DNA from: Isoetes taiwanensis
Lineage: Eukaryota > Streptophyta > Lycopodiopsida > Isoetales > Isoetaceae
Assembly (NCBI GenBank): GCA_021234155.1
Contig: JAJEKV010000014.1
Coordinates: forward strand, 17,762,652-17,826,651
Length of the DNA stretch: 64,000 nt
Reading direction: 5' to 3'
Shown here: piece by piece, positions 1-14,080 of the stretch
How the letters are laid out: each line of letters opens with the position of its first letter
Numbering within the stretch: position 1 is the first letter of the stretch
The notes under the pieces: model-generated
Seen by the model: the letters and a program-made list of their open reading frames with translations, nothing else
What the model was told of the DNA's origin: nothing
The model's database searches: none
Translations under genes and position numbers: made by a program

Positions 1-64
1 GAGAGAGAGACTTGAGAGTAAATGACACCAAAAAAATGAGAATACTTGAAAGCCACAGAGCTAC

Positions 65-1985
<1,921 letters not shown>

Positions 1986-1988
1986 ATT

Positions 1989-3575
1989 CTTTTTTTTTTT
2001 TGTTGAAGGACGTCAGACTTTATTCAATCAAAGAGTCAAATACAAGTATAAATGCAGAGACAGGAATAAAATCTCAGCGGATAAGCGGAGACCCACCGAG
2101 TGAAGCAACCTGCCTAAGCATAAGAGTGCACATCCAAAAACTCCTCAAAAATCAATCGCCTCTTGCGAGGGGCTAGTGAAGAACAATGATACGACTTTAC
2201 AATGTAACCTTGAGCTTCTTGGAGAACACGACATTATCCGCCACATCCGCACCTTTGAAGATTACCAATCTTCGCCTTTTCCAGATAGTCCAAAGCAACC
2301 ATCCCGGCCGCTAGATGAAAAGCTTGGCCTTGTAACTCGGTCTGTGTACTTGGGTAAATTGCCAAAAGCAAATTGTTGACTTGTTAGTGAAACCTCAAAA
2401 AGGGAAAACAACCAGTCCCATACCCGCCTAAGGTGTTCACACATGAAAAAGCAATGCTCAATGGTCTCGCATCCACGCTTGCATACCGGACAATCGATTT
2501 GATATTCTAGGGTTAAACTTATGGACAAGCACATTAACCCGCAGACACCTATGAAGAATCCGCCACCAAAGAACTGCCACTTTAGGATGAAGTAGCTTGT
2601 CCCATGCCCAAGACCACACCTTCTCGCCATTGAAAAGGAGGAAGTTGAAGAGACCACTTATTAGATCGGAGGAAGAATATCGTGATCAAGCAACAACCGA
2701 TACATAGAGTTCACAAGTTTGCACTCCTTAATTTCTTCATGACAAACCCATACCAAAATATCTTCTTGGTGTGGCGTAATAGGTCGTAGAAAATCAGCAA
2801 CTTTTTGCCAAAGAACTCGGCCCCATCGCCCCAATAGAAACTTTTTAATCAAAAAGCCTCCCATGTCGCTAAGAATCGCCCGAAGTCATACCATGCTGCA
2901 ATAGTTAAGATTCCAAAGACTTTTCCAACGCCTTTTGAGTCAATGGGTGCACTCAGAAAGCAAAGTGGTTGATTGTCTACCAGAGGGATCCACCAACAAG
3001 GTGCTAATCAATCGTATACCAAGCAGCTTGGACTGATGTGAAATAAAGTTTTGATCGTGTGCCGTGAATCTAACAATCCCTTTAAGAATGGAGAAGCATT
3101 ATGATAAGGCCGCAACTCATAAAATAAACTCCATGGAAGAACAGGTTTGAGTGTGACTTTACCAAAAGGGATACAAAGAGGGTAAGAGCCCTGCGGCAAT
3201 AAGCCGTAACCCAGGAGAATCATCCTTACCTACGAGAAGCCGCCAAATGAATTTTGAGATCATAACCTTACTTTGCAAATGGAAGTCTGTCATGCCCAAA
3301 CCTCCAGCAAACTTAGGTTTTATACACTTAGACCATGCAACCTTCACCACTACCCCTGCTTCATTTCCACCCCAGATAAAGTTTCTAACAACACCCACAA
3401 TCTCCTGAAACTTTGAGTGGGAAGCAAGAATGGCAGAAGCCATATAGACATGTGTGTTGCTTAAGACATGCTTAGCAACTGTTACCCTTCCAGGCATAGA
3501 TAGCTTAGCCGTATCCCACCAAAAAAGGTGCCTCCGCAACCCCTCAATTCTTGGTGGACAGGTAAGTGTTGTTCC
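1989..3575 (-). mobile_element. 5'-truncated LINE (non-LTR retrotransposon)
   Basis: Read on the minus strand this is the 3' end of a LINE. It begins abruptly in the C-terminal part of ORF2, continues through a zf-RVT domain and ends in a poly(A) tail, seen as a T run at about 1989-2001 on the plus strand. A second, separate copy of the same family lies at 27240-28553 and has the same 3' architecture. No convincing target-site duplication was found; a short tcaattctt match beside the T run and at about 3544 falls inside coding sequence. The 5' boundary is uncertain by some tens of bases. Confidence 0.85.
2262..3575 (-). pseudogene. LINE ORF2 C-terminal remnant (RT thumb region and zf-RVT)
   Basis: Three minus-strand frames joined by frameshifts. 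The N-terminal piece (3159-3575) carries the region after the RT palm common in plant LINEs: RIEGLRRHLFWW, then GRVTVAKHVL, then IWGG and KFAGGLGMTD. The downstream piece (2262-2657) carries the zinc-binding motif CPVCKRGCETIEHCFFMC followed by a tryptophan-rich stretch, typical of zf-RVT. The endonuclease domain and the RT catalytic motifs are absent because of the 5' truncation, and frameshifts and stops show it is dead. Confidence 0.85.
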
Positions 3576-3646
3576 CTTACAAAATGACAGGAGTTTGAAG
3601 ATGGAATTTGTTAGACTTTGTAACTAGTATTGTTTGCACGCCTCAG

Positions 3647-3852
3647 ATTCAGATCTGGTTAGCTATGGCATATGATGCCCATGATAGACATGATGACTGC
3701 ATTCCTCTCTACAAACGTCTTGAGAACACACATCCAATTACAGAAATAAGGAAACAAGCAGCTGGTTTACGATATATATTGGAGGCCCCCGAGCTAAAAA
3801 TCTCGAAGGATGAAATGGTTTCTATTCCTCTTCTTGATGCTGAGTATGGCAG
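3647..3852 (+). pseudogene. Isolated exon of a TPR-like plastid-type protein
   Basis: The translated stretch IQIWLAMAYDAHDRHDDC, then the motif RKQAAGLRYILEAPELKIS, matches from memory the plant TPR-like family of Arabidopsis At2g37400/At3g09490, annotated as chloroplast proteins. The exon has good splice signals at both edges: acceptor cctcag at 3641-3646 and donor cag/gtatgt at 3852/3853. I could not find flanking exons; the LINE lies just upstream and nothing recognisable follows. It is therefore either a surviving exon of a decayed gene or a transduplicated fragment. The internal frame is open, so decay may be recent. Confidence 0.7.
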
Positions 3853-4117
3853 GTATGTTCTGAGAGTGCCAATGTAAGAGAAGCATAGTAAGCCTCAATT
3901 TTGGATCCTATTATGCTTGTTTTTTAAAAGGGATAATTATCTAACCTGGAACACAACATTGTACATCAAAGATTTTTTCTTTTTAAGTGACTGCAGTTAC
4001 GGCATAATTACTGATATGACATACAACATTTGATAAGAGGAATGAGATGAGATTTATTGTTTGACTGCAGCTCTGATAGAACATGGAGTCAAATGGTAAG
4101 GGAGGGTAAGAAAAGAA

Positions 4118-5108
4118 GGTGGAGAATACATATAGTAATGAAGTTGCAATAACAAACTCATGTTTGAATTGTCTTCTCTACTGAACTTCGCCTTGTGCTT
4201 GGAATCCAAACCTTCATCCAGAAAATATAAGCTATAGGGAAATCGTTCACCAACTATTAACCTGCATACACAAGAAAAATGAACCAAACGCCCCTAGGGC
4301 TACAAGGGCACGAGGGCCTCCAACTAGGCACGAGGGCCTCCATCCAGGCATGAGAGCCTCAACCAGGCACAAAAAGCCTCCAACTATGCACCAGGCCTCA
4401 GCCAGCCACTAGAACCTCTAGAAAATTAGCTTACCAATAAGGCATATGAGAGCAAGGGTGGGAGGGTGGGGAGCCAAACCAGAAAAAGGAACGGGAGATG
4501 CAAAAGCGAGCTGATGAAGAAAGAAGGAGCGAGAAGGCTGCTAAATAGAAAACTAGAAAAGAAAAGGACAAAAATAACTAATCATAAAAAACTCAAGATC
4601 GATTTCTAGAACTTCGTTTACTTTCTATTCGGTGAAACAAAAGTAAACGTCATTTCTAGAAATACCAAGGCAAAAACGGACAAGAATGCTAAAAAAAGAG
4701 GCAGAGCATGAAACAATAAAGCAAGGCCAAGAGCAAGAAAAACTAGCAGACGTACCTATGAATAAGGTCACATACTTTAATGCTAAAATACTGAAAGGAA
4801 CAAAGCCAAATGAACACATAGTAGCAAAAAGAACGAATGGTAGATAAGAAAAAACAAAGTTTGTAGGGTCGACTTATGGTTGGGAACACTAAGAACCAAG
4901 GTGAAATCAACCTTTAGCTTATCTTTTGCCCATCAAGCAACCTTAGACTAGCCACACAAGCAGCAATTGAACTCAAACATCCAAAAACTAGCAATAAGCC
5001 CACAACTTAGGCTTAAAACGGTCTCATCATTGAACCCAAACATCGAATAACTAGTAATAAACTCACAACTTAGGATTATAACGGTCACCAGATCGATCTT
5101 AACGAGCA
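4118..5108. repeat. Dispersed repeat block, first copy
   Basis: This roughly 1-kb block recurs at 9737-10762 with few differences, including a short internal deletion near 5086. Part of it recurs again as the start of each 2.0-kb tandem unit downstream. It includes a 20-bp minisatellite (consensus gggcctccaactaggcacga) at about 4296-4400. Open frames of about 64 codons inside it recur with the repeat but look like no known protein. Confidence 0.9.
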
Positions 5109-5548
5109 CCGACTTTGAACTCGAATATCTCACAGATCTGAGCTCAGAATTGGCCAAAGTTTTCACCATTGCTTTCCAACAACTTTTCCTTGTGGCATGA
5201 CGTTAAAATCTCTTCTTCTTCTTCTTCTATCAGTGTGAGTAATCAATAATCAAGAATCAATTTATCTCTGCATGCCACCTCGATTTGAGTACTGCTACCA
5301 TTTTCTAGAAATGGGAAAGGTATGAACATATGAACTTTTGAGCTATCCTATTGAAATTTTCTTGTATAGATTGATTGCCTTAAGTGATCTGGAGGTTCTA
5401 ACCCCAACTTGAGCATAGTTTCAAGTTGGCTTCTTGTGTTTGACTGTATACGCCAGCCAGGTTGAGGGTCAACATCATGTTAGGACATATTCAGACCTGT
5501 GTCAGTTGAAGTTATGCAAAAAAACTACTTGCTGATCCAAAAAACTAC

Positions 5549-5929
5549 TTGCTGATTTTCTATGACAGTTCACTGACAAAATTTTGGATCCACTTTAAAC
5601 TCGTTTTTCTCCATCATCCCAGTTCCAAATTAGGCAAAGTTTTTTCCCACATGTTCCTACAACGTTTCTCTGATAGTCTTTTAAAAATCATGCAAAATTG
5701 TTCAGTTAAACTCGAGATATCATCATTTGAGTGTGCAGACATTGTTTTGTTCCAGGGTAGTGCACTGGCCAAATTTTCCTCCAACTTTGAACTCAATTTT
5801 CTCAGACATTTCAGATCCAAATTGAGCCAAATTTTTTCATACATTTCACTACAACGTTTCGCTGGTTTATCCTCCAAGATCAATGCAGCAGTGCAACTAC
5901 CTCATTTTGCTTTAGGGATCCTCATGTAA
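5549..5929 (+). repeat. Internally duplicated segment with an open frame
   Basis: A 126-codon open frame (TTG at 5549, no convincing ATG) contains two related blocks of about 190 bp, near 5570-5700 and 5765-5890. A weaker third block lies upstream at about 5095-5190. Each has the pattern of aaattt, then ccaaattagg-like, then a cctacaacgtttc-like motif. I recognise no protein family. It may be a decayed repeat rather than a gene. Confidence 0.4.
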
Positions 5930-6306
5930 TTGATGCCTTTTTGCATACATTTGGATAAAGATTGGTTGCCTTAAATTCTGACAGTAATGCGCTTGCTGCT
6001 CTCTTTTTGTTTGGGTCCCATAGGCCAATTTGTCTCCGTGGACGATAAAAAATCTATTCTGTTCTATTCTATTTTTAAACAACCTGGAGGTTCTAACACA
6101 CCATATCCATATAAAAGCATGCATATGAACTAACACACTTGAGAAGTGTCACCTTATATACGCGTATCCCACAATGATTTAGTGGCCATGGGAGAGGAAG
6201 ACAAGCCACATGAGTAAAGTTTTTAGAATGCATTAGAAATTATGACAAGATCAATAATTCCAACTCTTTTGAGCGCTTCTATTCAAGACAATCTGTATAC
6301 AATTAG

Positions 6307-7131
6307 CTCTTGATTTCTAATTGCCACAATGGGAGGAAAATAGATCCAAACCCATGTCCGTCAATTCCTATTGCTTTGGGCCTTCAACTGCAACTTCTGA
6401 CCATGTCCCAAGTGCAACCAAAACTCGATCTCCATAACGTAAACCCTACAATAACCTAGCACCACATAGGGTTTATATTTCAGAGGTCGAAACGTAGTTG
6501 TTTTTATAGATAACTAGGTGCACCATTTTTGAACATACATGCAGGGCTATGGCAACTGAAATAACAGAGTTTGGATCTATCGGCCATCCGGAACGATCCG
6601 AAACAATCTTGTTACTACAAAAGGCGCTCTTGAATTCTAATGCCACACTGGGAGGAGGATAAATCTAAACCCCATTCTGTCAGTTCCTATTGCTTTGCAT
6701 CTTCAACTACAACTTCTCGACCATGACCCAAGTGCAAACGACCAAAACTCAACCTCGATAATGTAAACCCTACAATAACCTAGCAATACATAGGGTTTAT
6801 GTTTTGGAGGCCGAAACGTGGTTGTTTTTATAGACAACTAGCTGCACTATTTTGAAACATATATATAGAGCTATGGCAGCTGAAATAACATAGTTTGAAT
6901 ATATCGGCCATCCCAAACGATCCCAAACAATCTTTCTACTGTAAACTCTTGAATTCTAATTGCGACACTGGGAGGAGGATAAATCTAAACCCCATTCTGT
7001 CAGTTCCTATTGCTTCGCATCTTAAACTACAGCTTCTCGACCATGTCCCAAATGCAACCTACCAAAACACAATCTGCATAACGTAAACCCTTCAATAACC
7101 TAGAAACACACAGTATTTACATTTCGGAGGC
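6307..7131. repeat. Tandem repeat, 320-bp unit, about 2.6 copies
   Basis: Units start at 6307, 6627 and 6946, each opening with ctcttga followed by ttctaat. Shared landmarks are gtaaacccta, ataacctag and the run gaaataaca near the end of each unit. The third unit is truncated at about 7131. No coding potential is evident. Confidence 0.9.
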
Positions 7132-7799
7132 CATATCCTACTCATATTTGACTAGGATCTTGCATAATGTCATCACGTAGAATGAGGGTGTTGATGCCAG
7201 AAGATGGACCCTTAAAACACTCCGGAAGCAGTTTGCCCCAAAGCCCTCGAAGGCCCCTGGCCACGAAGGGGCCACTCTCCCACTTCAGAACTATGAACTG
7301 GCTATGCCAATGGACTCAGAATGTCAACATTACCCTAGGGACCAAGTTTTGTTGGCAGAAGACCACCCCTTCTCCAAGAACCACCAAAGTAGCTCATGTC
7401 TAACATGTTCGTAGTCAATTGGCCTAGGAGGTGGTTGCGGAATAATGCCATGTCGCGCATTCGTGTCTCTTTCGTTGCAAAACATGATCGTGTAACTTGG
7501 TCTCTAGAATAATTTCGCTATTTCGAATGATGTGGCAAAGTCGAATCTCCATTCCGGTGCCTGTACTGCCCAAACAACAAAACACTTGGGTTTCTACACG
7601 GGTCGCCCGCAGGACGCTTCGCGGTTTGATAAGTTGTCCAGGACCGATCTTGGATTTTTTTGAACCTGCTCAAAGCTTGGTCTTTGAAAGGAGGATTCAA
7701 TAGACGGATAAGAAAACCGAGCTCTGGGAGGGGGGGGCATTAGCAAATAGCCTCCCGGAGGAGCATTGCCACGAAAGGCTGCCTCGGCAACCTATCTAG

Positions 7800-7955
7800 A
7801 GCCTGGTGGCATTTCGGAGCCTGGGTGGCATGTTTGAGCCACCGTGGCATGTTGGACCTTAGGTGGCACGCTAGAGCCTAGGTGGCATGTTTGAGCCACC
7901 TTGGCATGTTGGAGCCTAGGTGGCACATTAGAGCCAGCGTGGAACATTAGAGCCC
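7800..7955. repeat. Minisatellite, about 21-bp unit
   Basis: Imperfect copies of gagcctaggtggcatgttgg. The rest of 7132-8867 holds nothing I recognise. Confidence 0.85.
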
Positions 7956-8867
7956 TTCCAGTTTACTGGAAATTTCCACAAGCAATACCGGCTATGGGCG
8001 CACCATTTGGGTGGATTCTCCCCGTTTGAGAACCACAGTTTTATGCACGGTCAGGTGAGACACGAACTAGAAAGTAAAAGTTAACCCCATCCACGTGACA
8101 TCTCTTTTAAAGTCAGGTTAGAGTCCTGGTAACGTTGCCTAAATAATAACCTACACCAACAACTCTAGGGCTATGCGCAAAATGTCCAAGGCATCAAATT
8201 TCCACATATTGCATTCTTTACATGCAATATGCCATTTTCAGTGTCAACTACCGGGCCAATTTTTCAAGGTAGATAAAGATATGTTTTTCAACCATTATAA
8301 AATTTTGAAGGTCTTACCAACCTTTAAATATGAACTTAAAGCCATAGTATTAAATTAAGACCACGATCTTTAGACCATGCAACCAAGCAAATGCGGCTCC
8401 TGGCATAGTATCCATCTAGCAAATCTAGAGGGCAATTCGCCCTAACTTATTTCCAATATGCCCTACAAGTATTTTACTAAACCATAAAATACAAAGACAT
8501 TGCATGCACATAACAAATTCTATGTCTCTAGAGATGCCACATTGTCCCCGACTGTCCCCGAGGAACTCTAGCAAGATTATAAAATTGTCAAGTTACTGTA
8601 TGAATATAGTATTGTAAGTCTATTGGGTAGATTCTTAAGTGTCCCATAAACGTATAAATATGGGGTACGCGTTAGCTCAAACCTACAATACTAGCTAGGG
8701 ATGGAAATTAATCCCTCCCCCCCTCCCTGGGAACTAAATCAAGCTTAATTAAATAATACATCATTAGACAAATCGAGGAGCTTTGTGAAACATCAAATTT
8801 CATCTAAAATATACTGTTCAATGAAATGTTATAACTAAAATTGTAATAGCGCCTAGAAAAGCACCAT

Positions 8868-9194
8868 CTGACGATTACTCTGATGCAATATCTGACGAAT
8901 AGTCTGACGCAAAATCTGATGATATATCTGACGTTATATCTGACGATTATTCTGACGCAAAATCTAACGTTTTTTCTGACGATACATATTTGACGTATAT
9001 TCTGACGATTAATGTGACGCTTAACCTGACGAAGGCTTCTGACGATTTATGTGACGATATATATGACGTAGTATCGTCAGGAAAAGCATCAAAATAGTAA
9101 TCGTCAGTACGTTCATCAGCCTGTACGTCAGGCAAAAATCTCTCTAGACAGTCTGACGATTTTTCTGACAAAAAATGCTCATTCTCTTGTAGTG
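8868..9194 (-). mobile_element. CACTA (En/Spm-like) terminus with subterminal array
   Basis: On the minus strand the sequence at 9194-9181 reads CACTACAAGAGAAT, the usual start of a CACTA element. Inside it lie subterminal repeats of CTGACG and its complement. From 8868 to about 9071 they form 17 units, nearly all exactly 12 bp, of the form YTGACGNNNNNT. CACTA transposases bind such subterminal repeats. The opposite terminus was not found, so this is a terminal fragment or the partner end has diverged. Confidence 0.75.
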
Positions 9195-9299
9195 GTTGGA
9201 TCTAACCATTGAAGTTATTTTTCACGAATGTAAAATAATACGATACATTCCCAAAGTTGAGCACACAAACAATATTCCAAGTGGTGGTGCTTTGTTTAA

Positions 9300-9495
9300 G
9301 AAATAACCTCAAAAAAGCCATACTTCCTTAAGAAATAGATGCGTAAAAACTACGCCACTTCAGAAAACCACACTTCTGTAAAAAAATTAAAAACTACACC
9401 TACTTAAAAACCATACTTACTTTAAAAAATAGCTACGTAAAAACTATACCTAGTTATATAAACCACACCAAAAAAAATCATACTTCCTTAAAAAT
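9300..9495. repeat. A/C-rich imperfect tandem array, left part
   Basis: Repeated aaaaactacacc and ccttaaaaaa motifs at roughly 20-bp spacing. The same array continues at 14308-14825, so the segment between appears to have inserted into one array. Confidence 0.8.
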
Positions 9496-9736
9496 AGCTT
9501 CTAGAAATACTAAGGCAAAAACGGACAAGAATGCTATGCTCCTGCTGCTGCATCTCCTTATAACCAAACACAAGTACATATTGATAGCAAGTTAGTGAAA
9601 CCATTATGGCCGGGATTAAAAAACCTCGCCCTTTCGGGTTTTCGAGGAAAAACCCTGACAATAATGGGATCACTAACCTATGCTAGAGTCATAATCTCAA
9701 CAAGATTCTATACCCTCATGCTTACCAGCCTTGTTG

Positions 9737-10762
9737 GGTGGAGAATACATATAGTAATGAAGTTGCAATAACAAACTCATGTTTGAATTGTCTTCTCTAC
9801 TGAACTTCGCCTTGTGCTTGGAATCCAAACCTTCATTCAGAAAATACAAGCTATAGGGAAATCGTTCACCAACTATTAACCTGCATACACAAGAAAAATG
9901 AACCAAATGCCCCTAGGGCTACAAGGGCACGAGGGCCTCCAACTAGGCACGAGGGCCTCCAACTAGGCACGAGGGCCTCCATCCAGGCAAGAGAGCCTCA
10001 ACCACGCACAAAAAGCCTCCAACTATGCACCAGGCCTCAACCAGCCACTAGAACCTCTAGAAAATTAGCTTACCAATAAGGCATATGAGAGCAAGGGTGG
10101 GAGGGTGGGGAGCCAAACTGTAGAAAAGGAACGGGAGATGCAAAAGCAAGCTGATGAAGAAAGAAGGAGCGAGAAGGCTGCTAAATAGAAAACTAGAAAA
10201 GAAAAGGACAAAAATAACTAACTGCTAAAACTGCCATCGTATTTCTAGAACTTCGTTTACTTTCTATTCGGTGAAACAAAAGTAAACGTCATTTCTAGAA
10301 ATACTAATGCAAAAACGGACAAGAATGCTGAAAAAAGAGGCAGAGCATGAAACAATAAAGCAAGGCCAAGAGCAAGAAAAACTAGCAGACGTACCTATGA
10401 ATAAGGTCACATACTTTAATGCTAAAATACTGAAAGGAACAAAGCCAAATGAACACATAGTAGCAAAAAGAACGAATGGTAGATAAGAAAAAACAAAGTT
10501 TGTAGGGTCGACTTATGGTTGGGAACACTAAGAACCAAGGTGAAATCAACCTTTAGCTTATCTTTTGCCCATCAAGCAACCTTAGACTAGCCACACAAGC
10601 AGCAATTGAACTCAAACATCCAAAAACTGGCAATAAGCCCACAACTTAGGCTTAAAACGGTCTCATCATTGAACCCAAACATCGAATAACTAGTAATAAA
10701 CCCACAACTTAGGATTATAACGGTCTCATACTGTTAATTCACCAGATCGATCTTAACGAGCA
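9737..10762. repeat. Dispersed repeat block, second copy
   Basis: Near-identical to 4118-5108. Its right part (from 10111) is also the first section of tandem unit 1. The same 20-bp minisatellite lies at about 9917-10040. Confidence 0.9.
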
Positions 10763-11569
10763 GGAAAAGTCAAGACTACCTATGGGTTTGTTAAAATAAA
10801 ATCCATTAATAACATGGGAATGCGAATCCATGCTTGGGCTAAATCTTAGTAAAAGCACAACGATTTAAAATGGATCAATCAAGAAGAAGTTATAAGGCTA
10901 GGTTTCACTAAGGCGAAAAACAGGGCGGCTAAACCCTGGCCGGCGACCTGACATGGCATACTGTTGCTTGAAACTGAAGGCAAAGAAAAAGAGCGTCCAA
11001 GACCTAGTCGACGATCCCGGCATGGCATGAACTTAGCTAGAGACTGCAACCTAAGTATATAAGCCGTCATGGCAAGATCAAGAACACGGCATGGCAAGAA
11101 ACAGGTCTGTTAAGAAAGCAGGGAAAACACAGCAAAAGGGGGTTTGATTTATATAAGACTGTAGATAGCAATAGAGATCATAGCTTTGAAATTTGGTTGT
11201 CCTAGCATTGCCAGAGATTAAAAATACTAAAACGACTACAGACGGGGTAGCCACAGATCATTAACAACAGATAATCATGACAGGAGCAAGCTGTGAACTG
11301 TAAACTACTTCTGAACTCTGCATCTTTTCAAGACAGCCAAAACACCTCCTTATTTTTCTAAAGTAAACCACAGAGTCACAATAAGCAGAACGGTTGAACC
11401 CAATAACTGAACCAAGACTCTCCTTAAACAGAGTAAACTGAATCGAAAAATTGTCCTTTAGCAGATTATTTTTAGCCCAAATTGACAAACATACAGATTT
11501 TTAGCCCAAATTGACAAACATACAGAGTCTCCTGGCAGATTCACCACAGATTTTAGAGCCACAAAACAT

Positions 11570-12088
11570 CTAGCAAAGATCCTTTTTCACATCCAAAAGG
11601 GTTAAATCCCCCATTTCGTATAACTCTGCCACTCTTGGCCCCTCTCTATCTCTAATGCAGATTAGATTTTTCCTTTTAGAAATTAAGGTGTTACCTTTGT
11701 CAATGATGCCTTTAGCTGCTGAGTCCAGGGCCTTGTGCAATCGCAAATGGCACTCTAAATCTGCGAAGGAGTCTTCTAATTGATTCAAGAAATCAAACTG
11801 CTTGATATTTTCCTGATACTTCAAAACAGGGGTTCTTGGTCTTTTGCCCTTTCGTTGGATCTCCTCTTGCAAAGATGCGATCTTGGATTCCAATGCCACA
11901 ACAGCTTCTGCCTTAGAGCCATATAGATCATCCAATTTCGCCTGCAGTTTGCTTTCCATGATGCCATTTAGATTTCCCATCTTGGTTTCCAACATGCCTT
12001 CCATGGCTTTAAGCCATGCCGGAGCCCTATCACTAGCCTCTGCTGCAGACCTCTTCCTAAGCTTTATGGCACTAGCCTTTGGAGCCAT
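11570..12088 (-). CDS. Unrecognised 172-aa coiled-coil-like basic protein, copy 1
   Basis: The ORF starts at ATG 12088 with MAPKASAIKLRKRSAAEASD and stops at 11570. The N-terminal 20 residues are basic. Residues about 25-80 are rich in Met, Leu, Glu and Lys with heptad-like spacing (GMLETKMGNLNGIMESK, then ALESKIASLQEEIQRKGK), so a coiled coil is likely. The C-terminal region contains ISKRKNLICIRDREGPRVAE. I do not recognise the family. A splice-acceptor-like ttcttag lies about 23 bp before the ATG, so an upstream exon is possible. Its duplicate at 13562-14080 is also fully open. It may be a host gene, or a gag/ORF1-type protein of an unclassified retroelement. Confidence 0.6.
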   Translation of the reverse strand: MAPKASAIKLRKRSAAEASDRAPAWLKAMEGMLETKMGNLNGIMESKLQAKLDDLYGSKAEAVVALESKIASLQEEIQRKGKRPRTPVLKYQENIKQFDFLNQLEDSFADLECHLRLHKALDSAAKGIIDKGNTLISKRKNLICIRDREGPRVAELYEMGDLTLLDVKKDLC

Positions 12089-13561
12089 AGTAATCAGCGT
12101 GGATGCCTAAGAAACTTAATGCCAAGGGGAGCCAAACTGTAGAAAAGGAACGGGAGATGCAAAAGTGAGCTGATGAAGAAAGAAGGAGCGAGAAGGCTGC
12201 TAAATAGAAAACTAGAAAAGAAAAGGACAAAAATAACTAACTGCTAAAACTGCCATCGTATTTCTAGAACTTCGTTTACTTTCTATTCGGTGAAACAAAA
12301 GTAAACGTCATTTCTAGAAATACTAAGGCAAAAACGGACAAGAATGCTGAAAAAAGAGGCAGAGCATGAAACAATAAAGCAAGGCCAAGAGCAAGAAAAA
12401 CTAGCAGACGTACCTATGAATAAGGTCACATACTTTAATGCTAAAATACTGAAAGGAACAAAGCCAAATGAACACATAGTAGCAAAAAGAACGAATGGTA
12501 GATAAGAAAAAACAAAGTTTGTAGGGTCGACTTATGGTTGGGAACACTAAGAACCAAGGTGAAATCAACCTTTAGCTTATCTTTTGCCCATCAAGCAACC
12601 TTAGACTAGCCACACAAGCAGCAATTGAACTCAAACATCCAAAAACTAGCAATAAGCCCACAACTTAGGCTTAAAACGGTCTCATCATTGAACCCAAACA
12701 TCGAATAACTAGTAATAAACCCACAACTTAGGATTATAACGGTCTCATACTGTTAATTCACCAGATCGATCTTAACGAGCAGGAAAAGTCAAGACTACCT
12801 ATGGGTTTGTTAAAATAAAATCCATTAATAACATGGGAATGCGAATCCATGCTTGGGCTAAATCTTAGTAAAAGCACAACGATTTAAAATGGATCAATCA
12901 AGAAGAAGTTATAAGGCTAGGTTTCACTAAGGCGAAAAACAGGGCGGCTAAACCCTGGCCGGCGACCTGACATGGCATGCTGTTGCTTGAAACTGAAGGC
13001 AAAGAAAAAGAGCGTCCAAGACCTGGTCGACGATCCCGGCATGGCATGAACTTAGCTAGCCGTCATGGCAAGATCAAGAACACGGCATGGCAAGAAACAG
13101 GTCTGTTAAGAAAGCAGGGAAAACACAGCAAAAGGGGGTTTGATTTATATAAGACTGTAGATAGCAATAGAGATCATAGCTTTGAAATTTGGTTTTCCTA
13201 GCATTGCCAGAGATTAGAAATACTAAAACGACTACAGACGAGGTAGCCACAGATCATTAACAACAGATAATCATGACAGGAGCAAGCTGTGAACTGTAAA
13301 CTACTTCTGAACTTTGCATCTTTCAAGACAACCAAAACCACCTCCTTAATTTCCTAAAGTAAACCACAGCCACAATAAGCAGAACGGTTGAACCCAATAA
13401 CTGAACCAAGACTCTCCTTAAACAGAGTAACTGAATCGAAAAATTAACCTTTAGCAGATTATTTTTAGCCCAAATTGCCAAACATACAGATTTTTAGCCC
13501 AAATTGACAAACATACAGAGTCTCTGGCAGATTCACCACAGATTTTAGAGCCACAAAACAT

Positions 13562-14080
13562 CTAGCAAAGATCCTTTTTCACATCCAAAAGGGTTAAATC
13601 CCCCATTTCGTATAACTCTGCCACTCTTGGCCCCTCTCTATCTCTAATGCAGATTAGATTTTTCCTTTTAGAAATTAAGGTGTTACCTTTGTCAATGATG
13701 CCTTTAGCTGCTGAGTCCAGGGCCTTGTGCAATCGCAAATGGCACTCTAAATCTGCGAAGGAGTCTTCTAATTGATTCAAGAAATCAAACTGCTTGATAT
13801 TTTCCTGATACTTCAAAACAGGGGTTCTTGGTCTTTTGCCCTTTCGTTGGATCTCCTCTTGCAAAGATGCGATCTTGGATTCCAATGCCACAACAGCTTC
13901 TGCCTTAGAGCCATATAGATCATCCAATTTCGCCTGCAGTTTGCTTTCCATGATGCCGTTTAGAGTTCCCATCTTGGTTTCCAACATGCCCTCCATGGCT
14001 TTAAGCCATGCCGGAACCCCATCAGAAGCCTCTGCTGCAGACCTCTTCCTAAGCTTTATAGCACTAGCCTTTGGAGCCAT
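13562..14080 (-). CDS. Unrecognised 172-aa coiled-coil-like basic protein, copy 2
   Basis: Tandem duplicate of the 11570-12088 ORF, with the same length, start and stop. Only a few residues differ: GV for RA near residue 21 and T for N near residue 39. Both copies remaining open over 519 bp, with only about eight base differences, shows recent duplication and is compatible with function but does not prove it. The surrounding unit, the ttcttag before the ATG and the downstream sequence are the same. No homologous family is recognised. Confidence 0.6.
   Translation of the reverse strand: MAPKASAIKLRKRSAAEASDGVPAWLKAMEGMLETKMGTLNGIMESKLQAKLDDLYGSKAEAVVALESKIASLQEEIQRKGKRPRTPVLKYQENIKQFDFLNQLEDSFADLECHLRLHKALDSAAKGIIDKGNTLISKRKNLICIRDREGPRVAELYEMGDLTLLDVKKDLC

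Noticed and set aside
4625-4819. 64-codon frame that recurs at 10264-10458 and 12283-12477
   Set aside because: It recurs because the DNA repeat recurs; it has no recognisable domain and no clear gene context.
8868-9071. CRISPR-like spacing of repeats
   Set aside because: 12-bp units in a plant genome next to a CACTA end; no repeat-spacer structure.
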